This document shows positions 34,278 through 46,060 of a stretch of 64,000 nt of DNA, one piece after another. The translations under genes were made by a program, and so were the position numbers. The DNA is taken from contig CACRSC010000055.1 in assembly GCA_902651635.1 (NCBI GenBank), forward strand, positions 140,592 through 204,591, read 5' to 3'. The DNA comes from Mastigamoeba balamuthi. Taxonomy: Eukaryota > Evosea > Mastigamoebida > Mastigamoebidae. Under the pieces are notes generated by a model. That model was not told the DNA's origin. It ran no database searches and worked only from the letters and a program-made list of their open reading frames with translations. Position 1 is the stretch's first letter. Every line of letters starts with the position of its first letter.

Positions 34278-37200
34278 TCACGGGAGTTTCAAGGCGGCGA
34301 TGCTGCTGGCATCGAAGTCCTGGCGCAGGCACAGCACCTCGCGGATCTCGTCGCTCGTGAGCTTCCACGAAGCGTCGCCCCCAAAGTACTCGAGGATGTC
34401 CGTGACCTGCGATGAGGAACAGTCGTGGTCAGTGGCCACTTCTGTCCCTTTGGGTCGGTGTCGAATGCTGAGCAGCTGCGAGGAGCTCAAGGTGGTCGCT
34501 GTGGGCGACGGCGGCGTGGGCAAGACTGCCCTCGTGGTGGCCTTCACTGCCCACCACTTCGTCGACGACTACTCCCCGACCATCTCCAGTAGCGCACTGC
34601 CCTACGCGACCGCCCTGATGCTCAACCAACCCGTGCAGACAACTTCACCGCCAAGATGCGGTACGACCGCAAGGCCTACAACATCGCCGTGTGCGACACC
34701 GCGGGTAGCCAAATCCCGATGATCCACGCGCGCGGCTCACTCGGCCACGTCCCTACCCTCCGTAGGCCATGAGGAGTACGAGAGCCTGCGGGCGACGTCG
34801 TACGAGCAGGCCGATGTGTTCCTGCTGTGCTTCTCGATCGCGTACTCGCCCTCGCTGCGCAGCTGCGTGACGCACTGGCGCCCCGAGGTCGCGCGCCGCT
34901 GCCCCGCCGCCCCGCTGGTCCTCGTCGGCTGCAAGAGCGACCGCCGCGACCTCTCGATGCCCGCCAGGGCCTTCGCGTACCTGCCCGTCACGACGCCGCA
35001 GGCGCTCGAGGTCGCCGCCCGCATCGGCGCGAGCGACTACGTGGAGTGCAGCGCGCAGACGGGCGAGGGCGTCGCCAGCGTCTTCGAGGCCGCCGTGCGC
35101 GCGTGCGTCCAGGCCTCCAGCGCGGCCCGCAGCGCCGACCCCGAGGGCTCAAAGGCCTCGGCGAGGGTCCACAAGGCGATCGCCACGGTGTCTCACAAGA
35201 GGCGCGGCACGTGCGCCATCGCGTAGCCCCAGCACAGCGTCTGTACAGGCAACGATCGAGTGGTCGACTGACTGGCGCCACCACGGAGTGTACACACACG
35301 CGCGCACACACTACCAACGTAGCTGCTGCGCTGTCTGTGCTGTGTGAGAGGGTCGGGCGTGTGGGCTTGCGCACCCGGTCGAGCGTGAGCAGGTGCGCGA
35401 TCTGCTTGAGGCGCGCGTACTTGCCGTGTAGCGGCTTGGAGCTCTTGCGCGTGCACCAGTCGGCGACGCCCTGCACGTCCTTGTTGAACTGCAGGCCGCC
35501 GTACTGCGAGAAGGTCTTCTGCATCGCGATGCCCTCGATCGACTTGGACAGCTCCTGCGCCAGCGCCTCGATCAGCATGTCCCCGTTCACCTTCCTCAGC
35601 GACTTCTGCTCCGCGAGCCGCGATCTTGACGTCAGAAGAGCAATGAGCGCGCGCATTGGGGGCGGGCTGGCACGCGGACCAGCAGGGAGGACAGCGGGGG
35701 CTCCATGGCGGTGAGCATCTCGACAACAAAGGGGTCGTTGACCTCGTTGGCCTCGAACTTGGCCTCGTCAAACGTGTAGTCGGCGATAAGGAACGTCTGC
35801 AGCGCGTACTGCGCGCTGGCCATGACCGTCTTGGTCAGCTTGGACACGTTCTGCGCCAGCATCGCACGGAACAGCTGCGAGCAGCGCTCGTGAGGTCGCA
35901 GCGCTCGGGTGGGCTGAATGCGAGACGCACAGCGGCGGTGTGGGAGAAGTCGTCTAGGCAGGCGACGACCCGCGGGAGCTCCTTGGAGGCGCCCAGGTTC
36001 TTGGCCAGCTGAGTCTTGGCGTGCTCTCGCAGCATCCCCGTGTCTTCCATCGCGGCCCCGATGTCGTTGATGATGGACTGCGGGCAGAAGAGCAGAGCAG
36101 AGCAGAGCAGGGGAGCGGGACAGGCAGGCACAGAGTCAGCCGAGAGAGGAGGGCGGCCCTCCTGGGAGGGGAGCACCGCACGATGAACACGTCCACGCGT
36201 CGCTCGGACTTGGACCACGCGTCGAGCGAGGACCGGAACGCCTCGAGCAGCTCCGCCTCGATCTTCGTGTTGGCCGACCCGATCGTCGCGCAGAAGGCGT
36301 TGATGTCCGCCGTGCCCGCCGCGCGCTCGACGGACCGCGTGAGCACGTAGAACGCGTCGTCGGCGATGGGCTGGTAGACGAGGCACTGCGCGTCCTGCTG
36401 GTCCGCCGACGCGGGCGCCACGGCCTTGGAGAACCCCGCGGACATGTAGTACTCCTCGATGCCCACGTAGTGCCCCGTGACCACCTGCAGCGCGCACTCG
36501 AACTCCTTCTCCGCGGCCCTCGCGTCCTCGCGCTCGTCCTCAGCGCTGCGCAGGGGCCCCGTGCTCTCGCGCTGCTGCTGCTGCTGCGACACGGGGGGCG
36601 ACTGCACAGAAGGCGACGGGAACTGCAAGAACGCCGAGGGGAACAGCGTCGACGGCTCCAGCGAGACGTCGGCGTGGGCCGCAGGGCCCTGCAGCAGGGA
36701 GACCTCCTCCTGCTCCGCGGCCCCCAGAGGCTCGCGCGCCGTCAGCGGCGGCTCGTCGGGCTGCTCGTCGCAGGCCGCGGGCGACAGGAAGCCCGTGGGG
36801 AACAGCTCGCTGGGCTCCAGCCCCTGCGGCCTCGCCTCCCGCGCCACCAGCGACGGCGACCGCTGCTGCGCCTCCTCCCCGGGCCCCAGCAGGTCCTCCA
36901 GCCGCACCGTCGCCACGCCGTCGTCGTCCGCTGGCGCGGCGACGGCAGCGACGGCTGCGAGGGCAGCGGGCGGAGTCGGCGGGCAGCAGCGCTTGTCGAG
37001 CTCGGCGACGGCGTCGGCGACGAACTGCGCGTAGAGGCGGCACTGCTGCAGGACGACGCTGGCCTCGTCGAGCGCGGCGTCGGCGTCGGCGGCGCCCGGG
37101 CGCTCGGCGTCGTTGCGTGCGAACGTGGCGGCCGCGAGGCCCTCGAGGCGGCGCGAGGCCACCGCGAGCAGCGCGCTCGTCTCCGAGGCCGCGTGGGCCG

Positions 37201-37979
37201 CGACCGCACGCACGACGCGCAGGGCGTCGGGCCCCCGCGGGGCGCGCAGTGCGACGGCGCGCAGGAGCGCCTCGATGACGTCGAAGTGGCGCACGAAGAC
37301 GTCGCCCGTCGACGAGGGCGGCGAGGGGTCGTCGGCGGGCGGCAGCAGCTCGCGGGTCAGGTGCACGGTGTTGTGCGAGATCGCAGCCTTGCTGTAGCGC
37401 ACGACGAGGCCCTCGAGGCGCTCGCCCGACGGGCCGTCGCCCACGCCCAGCGCGTAGGCCACGGCGCACGACCTGCCGAGCGCGGGGTCAGCGGTTCGAA
37501 CCCCGCAGCCCGCACTTTCCCCGAAACACTCGAACCGCCCCGCCAGTTCGCGTTCGCGGCCGTAAACCGAGGCACGGGGCTCGGGGGGTGTCCGTCGCGC
37601 GCCGTGGTGCGTGCGGGCGCCCTCGGAACCGACAGAGGGGGGCAGAGAAAAGCGGAGCGGGAGCGCACCAGAGTATGTCGTCGGCCGTCTCTCGCGAGAA
37701 CCGCGACTTGAAGCAGCTCTCGAGGGCCGTGCAGGCCCAGAGCTTGGCCTCGTCGAGGGCGGCGAGGTCCTCGGGGGTGGCGCCGGCGGTGTCGAGGGCG
37801 AGGACGAGCGCTGGGGGGCCGCCAGCGGTGGCCCGGGAGCGCAGGTGCGCCTGCAGCTCCGCGTGGGCGCGGCCGGGCAGGCGGCGCTCGAGCAGCGCCA
37901 CGACGCGCGAGAGGAGCGAGGGCAGAGGCTCGGACGCGTCCGCGTGGACGTCGCGGGCGTCGCTCTGGCTGGCGCCCAT
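34278..37979 (-). CDS. COG4: Conserved oligomeric Golgi complex subunit 4
   Basis: COG4 is part of the tether that recycles Golgi enzymes in COPI vesicles. Start ATG 37979 (MGASQSDARDVHAD); the first exon joins at GTGCGC in phase to the exon below 37487. The core has YVGIEEYYMSAGFSKAVAP, DDAFYVLTRSVERA, ANEVNDPFVVEMLTAMEP, and TFSQYGGLQFNKDVQG with KYARLKQIAHLLTLDR. The last exon (34406-34278) completes VTDILEYFGGDASWKLTSDE and IREVLCLRQDFDASS, matching the human C-terminus. The last intron (35374-34407, 968 bp) contains an entire Rho gene on the other strand. A long disordered insert (about 36540-36960) carries poly-Gln and two LEPSxLFPxxFL motifs. Confidence 0.88.
34465..35226 (+). CDS. Rho-family GTPase nested in COG4 intron
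   Basis: Three exons (34465-34588, 34639-34704, 34766-35226) encode 216 residues, phases consistent. P-loop is VVAVGDGGVGKTALVVAF. The effector region is DDYSPTISNNFTAKM. G3 is CDTAGHEEYESLRATSYEQA, with His where Ras-like proteins have Gln61. G4 is LVLVGCKSDRRDL and G5 VECSAQTGEGV. The insert and the W-x-PEV segment (HWRPEVARRC) are Rho-like. The end KRRGTCAIA is a basic tail plus a CaaX box for prenylation. The whole gene lies inside the final intron of COG4, on the opposite strand. The His61 suggests slow intrinsic hydrolysis; this is an inference. Confidence 0.9.
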
Positions 37980-38265
37980 CGGGGGACGGCGGTGGCTAAG
38001 ATTCTTCAACGCGCAACAGCAGATATTCCACACCACGGGGAAAATCTACCACACAGGACGAAAATTTACGATGGAAAATCACGGACAGCTTTTCACCACA
38101 AACGACGGTGGATTGCTGCGGTATAGGGTGGTATACCAGGGCCAGCAAACGAAGGAAAAGGTGCTGGGGGTCGAAAACAAGGGAATTTTATGGTGGTAAA
38201 CCAGCCAGCAATCTGCTGTGCACCCCCACCCCGGCCCACTGGTTGAAACGGAAAAACTGTGTTCT

Positions 38266-38675
38266 TTATTTGGCGGTGCCACGTCCTTTCCTCTTCCCCG
38301 CTGGCGCGGGCTTGGAGGAAGCGGGTTTGGTGGGGGAAACGGGTTTGGGGGGGGAGACGGTTCCGAACTGGGCTGCAGCCTCCGTGTCCATCTCCGAGTC
38401 CGTGCCCGACTCCTCCTCGTCCTCTGCGACCTTCGCCTTGGCAGGGGCAGCGGTGGCCTCGGCCGCTTCCGCGAGCGCCTTTGCCTCCGCCACCTTGGCG
38501 GATCTCTTGACGCTATTCCACACCTTGCGCAGGACCTCGTGCACATCGTTCTCTGCGTTGGTGCGTTTTTTAATTCTCGAACAGGATTCGGGGTTATTTT
38601 AATTGCACCAAACTCTTCGCAGACGAGAATCTTGCGCTCCTCTTCAGTGAAGATGACCTCGCACAACAGGCCCAT
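38266..38675 (-). CDS. Small protein with basic Lys/Pro-rich tail, unrecognised
   Basis: Two exons (38675-38609 and 38552-38266, in phase) give 117 residues. MGLLCEVIFTEEERKILVCE and ENDVHEVLRKVWNSVKRS form a compact helical N-terminus. An Ala/Glu-rich acidic stretch (AEDEEESGTDSEMDTEA) and a Lys/Pro tail ending GKRKGRGTAK follow, which looks like a nuclear localisation or nucleic-acid-binding tail. I do not recognise the family. Its neighbours are COG4 and a transposase. Confidence 0.55.
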
Positions 38676-38755
38676 GGTCGCATCGTCGCAAACCCTGTGG
38701 TGAGAGCTATAATAAAACAGGGAAAAGAAAGAGACTACACACTTTTCTTTCCAGC

Positions 38756-40780
38756 TTGGGCGCTTGTCTGCAGCCAGGACCTTGGCAGCGAGGCNNNNNN
38801 NNNNNNNNNNNNNNNNNNNNNNNNNNNNNNNNNNNNNNNNNNNNNNNNNNNNNNNNNNNNNNNNNNNNNNNNNNNNNNNNNNNNNNNNNNNNNNNNNNNN
38901 NNNNNNNNNNNNNNNNNNNNNNNNNNNNNNNNNNNNNNNNNNNNNNNNNNNNNNNNNNNNNNNNNNNNNNNNNNNNNNNNNNNNNNNNNNNNNNNNNNNN
39001 NNNNNNNNNNNNNNNNNNNNNNNNNNNNNNNNNNNNNNNNNNNNNNNNNNNNNNNNNNNNNNNNNNNNNNNNNNNNNNNNNNNNNNNNNNNNNNNNNNNN
39101 NNNNNNNNNNNNNNNNNCGACAAGCACAGGTGGATAGGGAAGCAGTCTGGGCAGACGCTCTTCTTTGACCTCCTCAACTTCAAAAAGTCCGTTCGCAACC
39201 TGCAGCCAATCCGCATGCTCGTGGCGGAGTGCGACACGAACCTGCATGACACGCCTCATAGCCTGTATGGGGTGCTCGCAGTCCTGCTTCCAGAGGCAAC
39301 ATCTCTAGCAAATGGGATCGAGGTGTACTGCAAGAAGGAGAGAAAGCCCGTGTGGGTGTATGCAAACCTCGACCTTCTGATCGCCGACTCACAGGAGTGG
39401 TGGCACTTTGCCTCGGTTAACCCCCCCAGTGGCAACAGCAACTTTTGCTGCACCTCGTGTCTGGCGTCCCTCGACGACTTCGCCAAGGCCTGCACGACCG
39501 GCAAGAGGGATTACAAGCTTGCCAAGGAAGCCGTCCTGGAGGCAAGGAATGTCGCCCACGACCAGAAGGCAGTGGAGGCAATCCTGGCGAAGCACCACCT
39601 ACACGCCTGCACACTGTACAACCCACTCTTCACGTGGCCAGGCATGGACAACCTGTTCGAGATCATCACACCTGACCCACTTCATCTGGTGCTCTTCTAC
39701 TTTAAGGGCCTTGTCAAGGACCTGCTGCAGGGCTTGCCCGTCTCCTACAGAGAGACACTCGAGCAGAGGATCACCGTGGCCAACGAGTTCCTCTCGGACC
39801 TGATGAAGGTGCCCTCCCTCAAGTGCCGCAAGAACTGGAGGGGCCACGAGGGGAGAAACTTCGGGCTGCTCGCACCCTACCTGCTGGAAGGACTCACATC
39901 TGTGGCCGTCCTCGACCTCTGGACGCTGGTAGCCACGATGTTCTCGATGGTCTACTTCCCGGGGCGGACCGAGGGCTCGGCACTCGCCCTCGGAGTCGTG
40001 GCGCACAAGGCCATCGCCGCCATCCTCGAGACCTACAAGAACAAGCAGGGCAAGGTGCGCCACCAGCTGAACCTGCACTCGCCCCTGCACCTCTCCTTCT
40101 TTGTCAAGAAGATCGGGCCCGCCTCACTCTTCGACACGGAGAGGGCGGAGAATGCCCAGGCCAAGGTCGCCGAGATTTCCGAGCAGACGAGCTACAAGAT
40201 GCAGCAGTACGCCCTGCGCAACACCTCGTGCTTCCAGCTGCTCTCCATCCACTCCATGGTCGAGGACGTTGGCTCCAAGGACTACGAGCTCTTCCACAGG
40301 GCAGCCGGGGACGCTGCCCACATGTACAGGACAACTGTGCATCAGGTCGACATGGAGGTGGAGGACGAAGGTGGGGAGAAGAAGATCGAGTGCCTCTGGG
40401 TCCTGGACGGCATACCACTGCAGCAGGGGACCGTTGTGTGCACCCTGGGGGACACGGCGGCCAAGGTAAGCCCGCCGGTGCACCTCTCCGACTTCGACCG
40501 TGGCTTCTACGAGTACTGCGAGGTCTGAGGCGTTGACGCCGAGAACGGCCTCGTGCTGACCAAGCCGCTCGTGCAGCCGCCAGGCGGTTCTCTCTGCCAG
40601 TCACCCTTCGAGTGGGCCAGGTCCCAGTCGCACGCCGACCAGCTCCTGGGCAAGATCGAGTTCTCCAAGGTCCACTGCTGCCCCATCGTCCTTCCTCGGT
40701 TCAAGGACATCACGGCCAAGCTCTCGAACAAGATCTCTGTCGTCGTCCCCACCAGGTTTCTCGTCGCTAACCTCTCGTGA
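38756..40780 (+). mobile_element. Plavaka-like (CACTA-group) transposase
   Basis: Long open frame after the gap with VRNLQPIRMLVAECDTNLHD, VYANLDLLIADSQEWWHF, a Cys pair in NSNFCCTSCLAS, and FEIITPDPLHLVLFYFKGLV, which resembles the D-x-LH-x-x-x-LG-x-x-K block of Plavaka-type transposases. A TGA at 40526-40528 interrupts the frame, which then continues open to 40780 (ENGLVLTKPLVQPPGG). The sequence is CpG-rich, unlike the relics downstream, so it is probably young. Ends and target duplication were not found. The family call is moderate. Confidence 0.6.
38795..39117. other. Assembly gap
   Basis: A run of 323 N inside the 5' part of the Plavaka-like transposase gene. Confidence 0.99.
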
Positions 40781-41089
40781 CTCTCGTGACCTCGGGCCAA
40801 CTCCCGGCCCAGCCCTCAACAACGAACCTTTTTTTCTGTCTTTCGACTGTCCCTTTTGGTCGGCTGACCAAATCCGTTCGTTTTCGCTGGTTTATGCCAG
40901 TGCTTTCCTTTGTTTGCTGGTTTGGATTGTATTCGCTGGAATTTGTTTCTGCCCGTCGTTTTCCATCGTAATCCGTTGGCCTCTGCAGAGATTCATCCTT
41001 GAATCCCTCTGGGTGCAAACGAACATAAATCAAGTGCACCTGCGATTCAGAGTGCAGTCCTTGTCGCAAAAGCACACACAGTGCTGCGA
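40781..41089. other. Flank with shared upstream block
   Basis: No gene. Bases 40985-41090 are related to the 96 bp before the kinase start at 26468. Confidence 0.5.
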
Positions 41090-43560
41090 TAACTCTGCAA
41101 GTACACGGACGTGAAGGCTATTGGACCAAGTGTGAATGATACTCTGTTATCAGGGGCCAGCTTCACCTTCCAGTTGCTGCTGCAGTACGTCGGCTGCACA
41201 CAATTCTGGGGAGGACTCAGGGGCCTGGCAAGTACTGTACGGTTATCAGAGAGACTGTGGCCCAGTTTCTGGGCACTTAAATATCTATGGCACTGAAGCA
41301 GCTGAAGCCCCTTAACATTGTTCAGGTGATCAATGACTGCAGAAGAAGCAGCTGCAAGGCTCTGCTAGTCTTTGTGAACGAGATTTCCAAAGCAGACAAG
41401 AAATTGGCTGCAACCAATCAACACAGTGATGGTTTCGAGTGCTATCAGTGCCCTTCAGTCATTAATGTCCAAGGATGGCATAACTGTCTACAAAGGTTAT
41501 TACACACAGTCAGGTCAATGCACTCTGCTCTCCTTCTAAGAATAGCAGAATTGCAGTTATCATGGGCTATAATAACAGCATTAGGGACCTTCTTCCTGTA
41601 GATGCTTTCTTCCTGTTATGTCCCATGACACTGCTCACTTTTCAGTTTGCTCAGAATCAGTGAAATACAGTGCAATAAATCCCCCAATCAGTTACCTTCC
41701 TTGCTTGAGGGATCATATAGTGGCATGTATTGGGGACTTATTTGCTTCTGTTCCACAAGTCCTACTTCGGGAATCTACTGGCAGATAAACGCCAGGGAGC
41801 TGAAACAGATATTTTCATTTGTGGCAAAATATCTTCTGACTCAGTATTTTGAAAACCGCGCCATTTGCGCAGTGCAGCAGCAGGGGCCCTAGCATAGGGT
41901 CCCGAGCACTGCGCTGCCTGTAATTGTGAGAAGGAAGAGGACCTGTACCCAGCTCTTCATCCCACACATCATACTGGTCGAAACTGATCGTGGTAATGCT
42001 CCAGAACAATTCAAGTTTCATTTTTGATAGTCCTATGCAGGAAATCTGGCAGTCGAACTGAAACAAGTAGCAAAGTTTCAAGAAATCGAGATCAACATTT
42101 CGTACTTGTTTCACCTTCATAGCCGGAATTCATCAAAAGTTATTAGAATGCTCTCTCCAGAAAGAGACAGGAGACAGGACGGAGAAATGCAGCCAAAAGA
42201 GCTTCACATAGGGGTCCTCGTTCTGTTGATGGATTCCTGGAAGCAAAAAGCACATTCTCTGAGAGTTTACTGCATCAGGACCCTTCCTGTGTGGTTCTTC
42301 CCAAAAGGCAAAGACCAGAAGAACAAATTCAGCAGGAGAAGGTAAGAACTGATTTTAGAATGTGCAATTACTAATTCCAACAAAGCCAACAAGAGGACGA
42401 CCATAGACTCCAATCACGCAACTCTTACCCTGCAGTCTGGGACGCATTGTACCAGACCTTGAGGAGCAGGTAACTCAACTTGGGCATGATAATCCAGTCT
42501 ATCTTCTGAATGTAAATAATTATATGCAATTGTTTTTAACAAGTAACATTACAGTGTCTCTGTGAGAAGTGGAACATTAAAGGAATTGAAAACCCCTTGA
42601 GGGTTTTTCATATGCTTAATTCCTACTTCTCTGCAGGAGACCAGACTCAAATTGCATGCTGCATGTATTCTTACCTGTCATCACGGTTATTATCACATTC
42701 ACAAAAAGTCTCTAATAGTAATGACTAAAACATGGATATTGCAAGCTTGACTGGATTATCAGCACGGACAATCAGTCATGTTTGCAAGGAATAAACCTCT
42801 CTGATCTCGAGATACCACTTGTCATTCTAAAGACCCCAAACTGAGAGTGATTCCATATCTTTAAATCAGAGAACTTGATGGACAAGTGAAGAGGAACTTT
42901 CACTTCGAGTTCCCTGATGCTCCAGACAGTCTTCTTTACTGTAGAAGCTCAGAGGCAGAGGATGCTCTGTCTGCTGCAGTGATTTCCAATAAGAATTGAT
43001 TGATTTAAAACAATATTCAAGTTTAAAATTCGTTGTTTTGTTTTTTCTCACAGAGTAGGTTATACTAAAATGAAAGCCAAAAGGAACCACCGAAATACCC
43101 GGAACTCTGACAGAAATCGTTTTTTAGCAGTTTTGAGCAATGAAGAAAGTAAGCAGTGTCATGGATCAGCACTGTCCACCTGCTTCTCTCTGTGTGAGCT
43201 GGTTCTGAGATAACACTTAGATGCCAGAATGGCTTTGACTTGTACAATAATGTGCAGGCATCAAACAACCTGTGTTGTGGCAAAGTGGAACACAAGGTGG
43301 AGCAGGTTGCAGTGATGCTCATGGGAACAAAGGAAGCAGTGGAAGGCCAAAGGAAAGAAGGTGTATAAGATGCTTCCATACACTGGGTGGCCAAGGCATT
43401 GGCTGAGAACACGGAAGAGGATGACTTTATTTATGGGTTAGAGAAGTATATAGACAAGCTGAAGAAGGTACAGGCAGCTCATGGTAAACTGTCATTTGCC
43501 TATCAGTGCACACCATTGATCGAACCCCCTGTTGGTGGCTCATGAAAAGATACGGTGAGG
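41090..43560 (+). pseudogene. Decayed copy of the 60.8-62.6 kb gene
   Basis: Successive segments align in order with the GC-rich gene downstream: LLLQYVGCTQF (41172) with LLLQYVSCTQF, LKQLKPLNIVQVI (41293) with LKQLKPLDVARAI, the CAATGCACTCTGCTCTCC segment (41516), GCCAGAATGGCTTTGACTTG (43222), GTGGCAAAGTGGAA (43276) and the WVAKALAENT region (43385) with WVVKALAMNT. Many frame breaks. Changes are mostly CG to TG or CA. The stretch 41650-43150 between matching blocks is AT-rich filler with no recognised gene. Confidence 0.75.
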
Positions 43561-44600
43561 CCATGAGCAGTGTTCATCTTACAGTGGTTATTGGATGGTC
43601 ACATCAAGTCTGAGTTTCTGTCTGATAATAATCAATCACTAGAATCAATAGGGGTGATGCAGAATAAGCGAGCCTTTCCTTCATCTCATTGACATGCTCT
43701 GCCAGGTTCAGCCCGTATTTAGGCCTATGTGCCAGAAGTTGCGTGTATTGAAACCTTCAGGGACGTAATTAAAGGGTTATGAGACTGTGTTATCTTCTCT
43801 TTAAAAATACAAATCACTGTAGGATTCAGACCACAAAAAGTGCAGAAGAGTAAGAGGAACTGTACTACAAATACCTGGCAACTAGGATGAGCTTCACAGG
43901 GCCTGCACTTCTTCCCTCAGTCCACCTGCCCTCCAACTTCTTCCTTGTTCCACCTTGAGTGCCAGAGACATTGGTTGATTATCAAGAAGTGAAATCAGAA
44001 ACCGAAATGCAAGATTGAAACAGAAGAAGGGCAGCATCACAGCACTCTTAAGCATGAGCTCGAGCAGCTCCAGCTTGGCCAATGCCATTTGGCATTCTTG
44101 AACTTCAGTACAAGAACCTTATTATGGTGCAACCATGTGAGCAGAACTGCAGCCAAGTGGTAGATGGAGGAGTGCAACGAGAATGGTGTTCCTCTGAGTA
44201 GCTGGTCTCAGTGGCAGTCATTTTGATCTGCTTCTAGGAAGAAAGCCACTCATTCAGGAATCCTGTGACATCAGAAGGGCTGAAGAATGATAAAGAGAAA
44301 ATAGGAAAATGCTCAGGGATGTGGATCAGTGATTTTCCCTTTGCCAGAGGCAGTGCAGGAGCACTGAGGCTCTCTCTGACAGAAGAGAGTGAGAGAAGGG
44401 CCTGTTAAGAGAGAGGAAGAAGGGAATGGGAATGGGAGTAGCAGATGAACAAGAGGAAGGAATAATGAGGGAAACAACCGAGAAGAGTGAAAGAAAAGGA
44501 AGAAGGGAGCAGGGGCTCTGTGCGACACACAAGGGGCACACACATACACACACACACACACAACCAACAACAGCACTGGCAGCAGTTGTTGTGGTTATAG
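43561..44600. other. AT-rich, CpG-poor region, no gene
   Basis: About 1 kb without any supported exon. Contains a purine-rich GGAAGA-type tract (44400-44520) and a CA-repeat tract around 44530-44562. Confidence 0.5.
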
Positions 44601-44639
44601 GGCAGATTAGCTCTTCTGTATGATGCAGGCAAGTGAACC

Positions 44640-46060
44640 TGAGCAAGAGGAGGCCTAGCCGCTGAAAAAGATGACAGAATGGTGGAGGACTTGGTGGAAG
44701 AAGATGTTGTTACAGAGCGACCACCAAAGCCTCTGCTTTTCGTGTTTCTGGGTGTGATGATGGTGTCTGTTACAGGAACAGCTGGCACTACCAACTTTGT
44801 TTTTCTCTTGAACAATCTGACTTTTGATTTTTGCAGTGCAAGTCTTGCTGTTCCTGACCAGTGTGTGGTGTTGTGAATTAACACACATTTCTTATGAAGC
44901 ATCAGCCTGCATTTGATGCACAGGTAGTTGCTTGAAGACCTCTTTCTCTTTGTGAACCAGCAATAGGAGCAGTAACGGAAAGAGGAGACATGGCAGATTG
45001 TGTGACATGCATGGCCCAACTGTGCATCTGAGGGAATACAGGAGCTGAATGATGACTTGTAATAGTAGTGTGTGCTGAACCATTTGAAATAGAGCATCAT
45101 GTACAAAAGCATCAGTGAAGGCATCCATTGATACCTGACTTTTGTTTTGCATGCAATAGAGATGATAAGCAATCTGGTTACACAGCATAACAATAAGGTG
45201 GAAGTTAGGCATAGTCCACTTGAGCTGTCTGTAGTGACAGGAGTGAAGTAAGCCAGACCTGGCATTAACAGTATCAACAGCATGGCATTCACTCCTGTAC
45301 CACTCTGCTATGGCAGAGACCTCTTTCCACTGCTTTTCGTAAGAGGTTCCCCTCTTCTTGGGTCTGGTGAGACAGAGACAAACAGTATCAGGAGGAATGA
45401 TGTTTGTCAGAAGATGGACTTCGCCATTGTCTCTCCAGGCCAGAGCGGCCAAGGAACCATCAGGGGAGATGGAAAATCGCATTTCGTCCTGCTTGAGCTT
45501 GGGAGAGCACAGCCCATTTGCCCAGAGCCAGGAAGGAGACCTGGCTGTCATGGAAATTGTGAATCCCCAGTCATTTGCATGAAGCCATTGGGCAGTCTCC
45601 CATGTGAAGTAGCCCTGATCTATGCACAGGAGATAGCCAGGACGTGGAGGAAGCGTCAGGCACAAGGACTGAGTTCTGTGTAGAAGAACCTGATAGTGTT
45701 TAGAAGGAATAACGATTTGCAGATTACCTGCCCTTGGGGTTTTTCATCTACACCCCCCCCCCCTAAGCGAGATGTGCCAGATGAAGTTGTCATTAACGAG
45801 TATGTCCAAGATATTTCCATTTGGATGCGGTTTTCCTCAGCCACCATAAGAGTAAAGAGCACATCTGTTTTTATGACTGCATATTGTATCATCAATGGTG
45901 TTGTGCTGACCAGGTATCCAGAACATCTTAGCAGCAGTGTTGAACATCAGAAGTAGGGGTCTTAAAAGAAAATCCTTGCTGTTATCACTTGCAGATCTGG
46001 TTGGAGCAAAGTGCAGATTGTTTTTTATATCCACAAACCGCTGCCATGACATACTGCATT
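44640..46060 (-). pseudogene. piggyBac-type transposase relic
   Basis: From right to left: SWQRFVDIKNNLHFAPTRSA and LLLMFNTAAKMFW with HNTIDDTICSHKNRCALYSY (DDE_Tnp_1_7 start), then YLLCIDQGYFTWETAQWLHA, ALAWRDNGEVHLLTNI and a terminal Cys/His cluster (RYCSYCWFTKRKRSSSNYLC, then IKCRLMLHKKC). These are ordered piggyBac landmarks. Frames change at least twice (around 45660 and 45900), and the inverted ends are not recognisable, so it is dead. Confidence 0.75.

Noticed and set aside
34134-34415. Rightward frame just before the Rho gene
   Set aside because: The opposite strand here encodes the conserved COG4 C-terminus.
37480-37520. Possible tRNA with GGTTCGAACC
   Set aside because: The stem around the loop does not pair and no acceptor or anticodon arm is visible.
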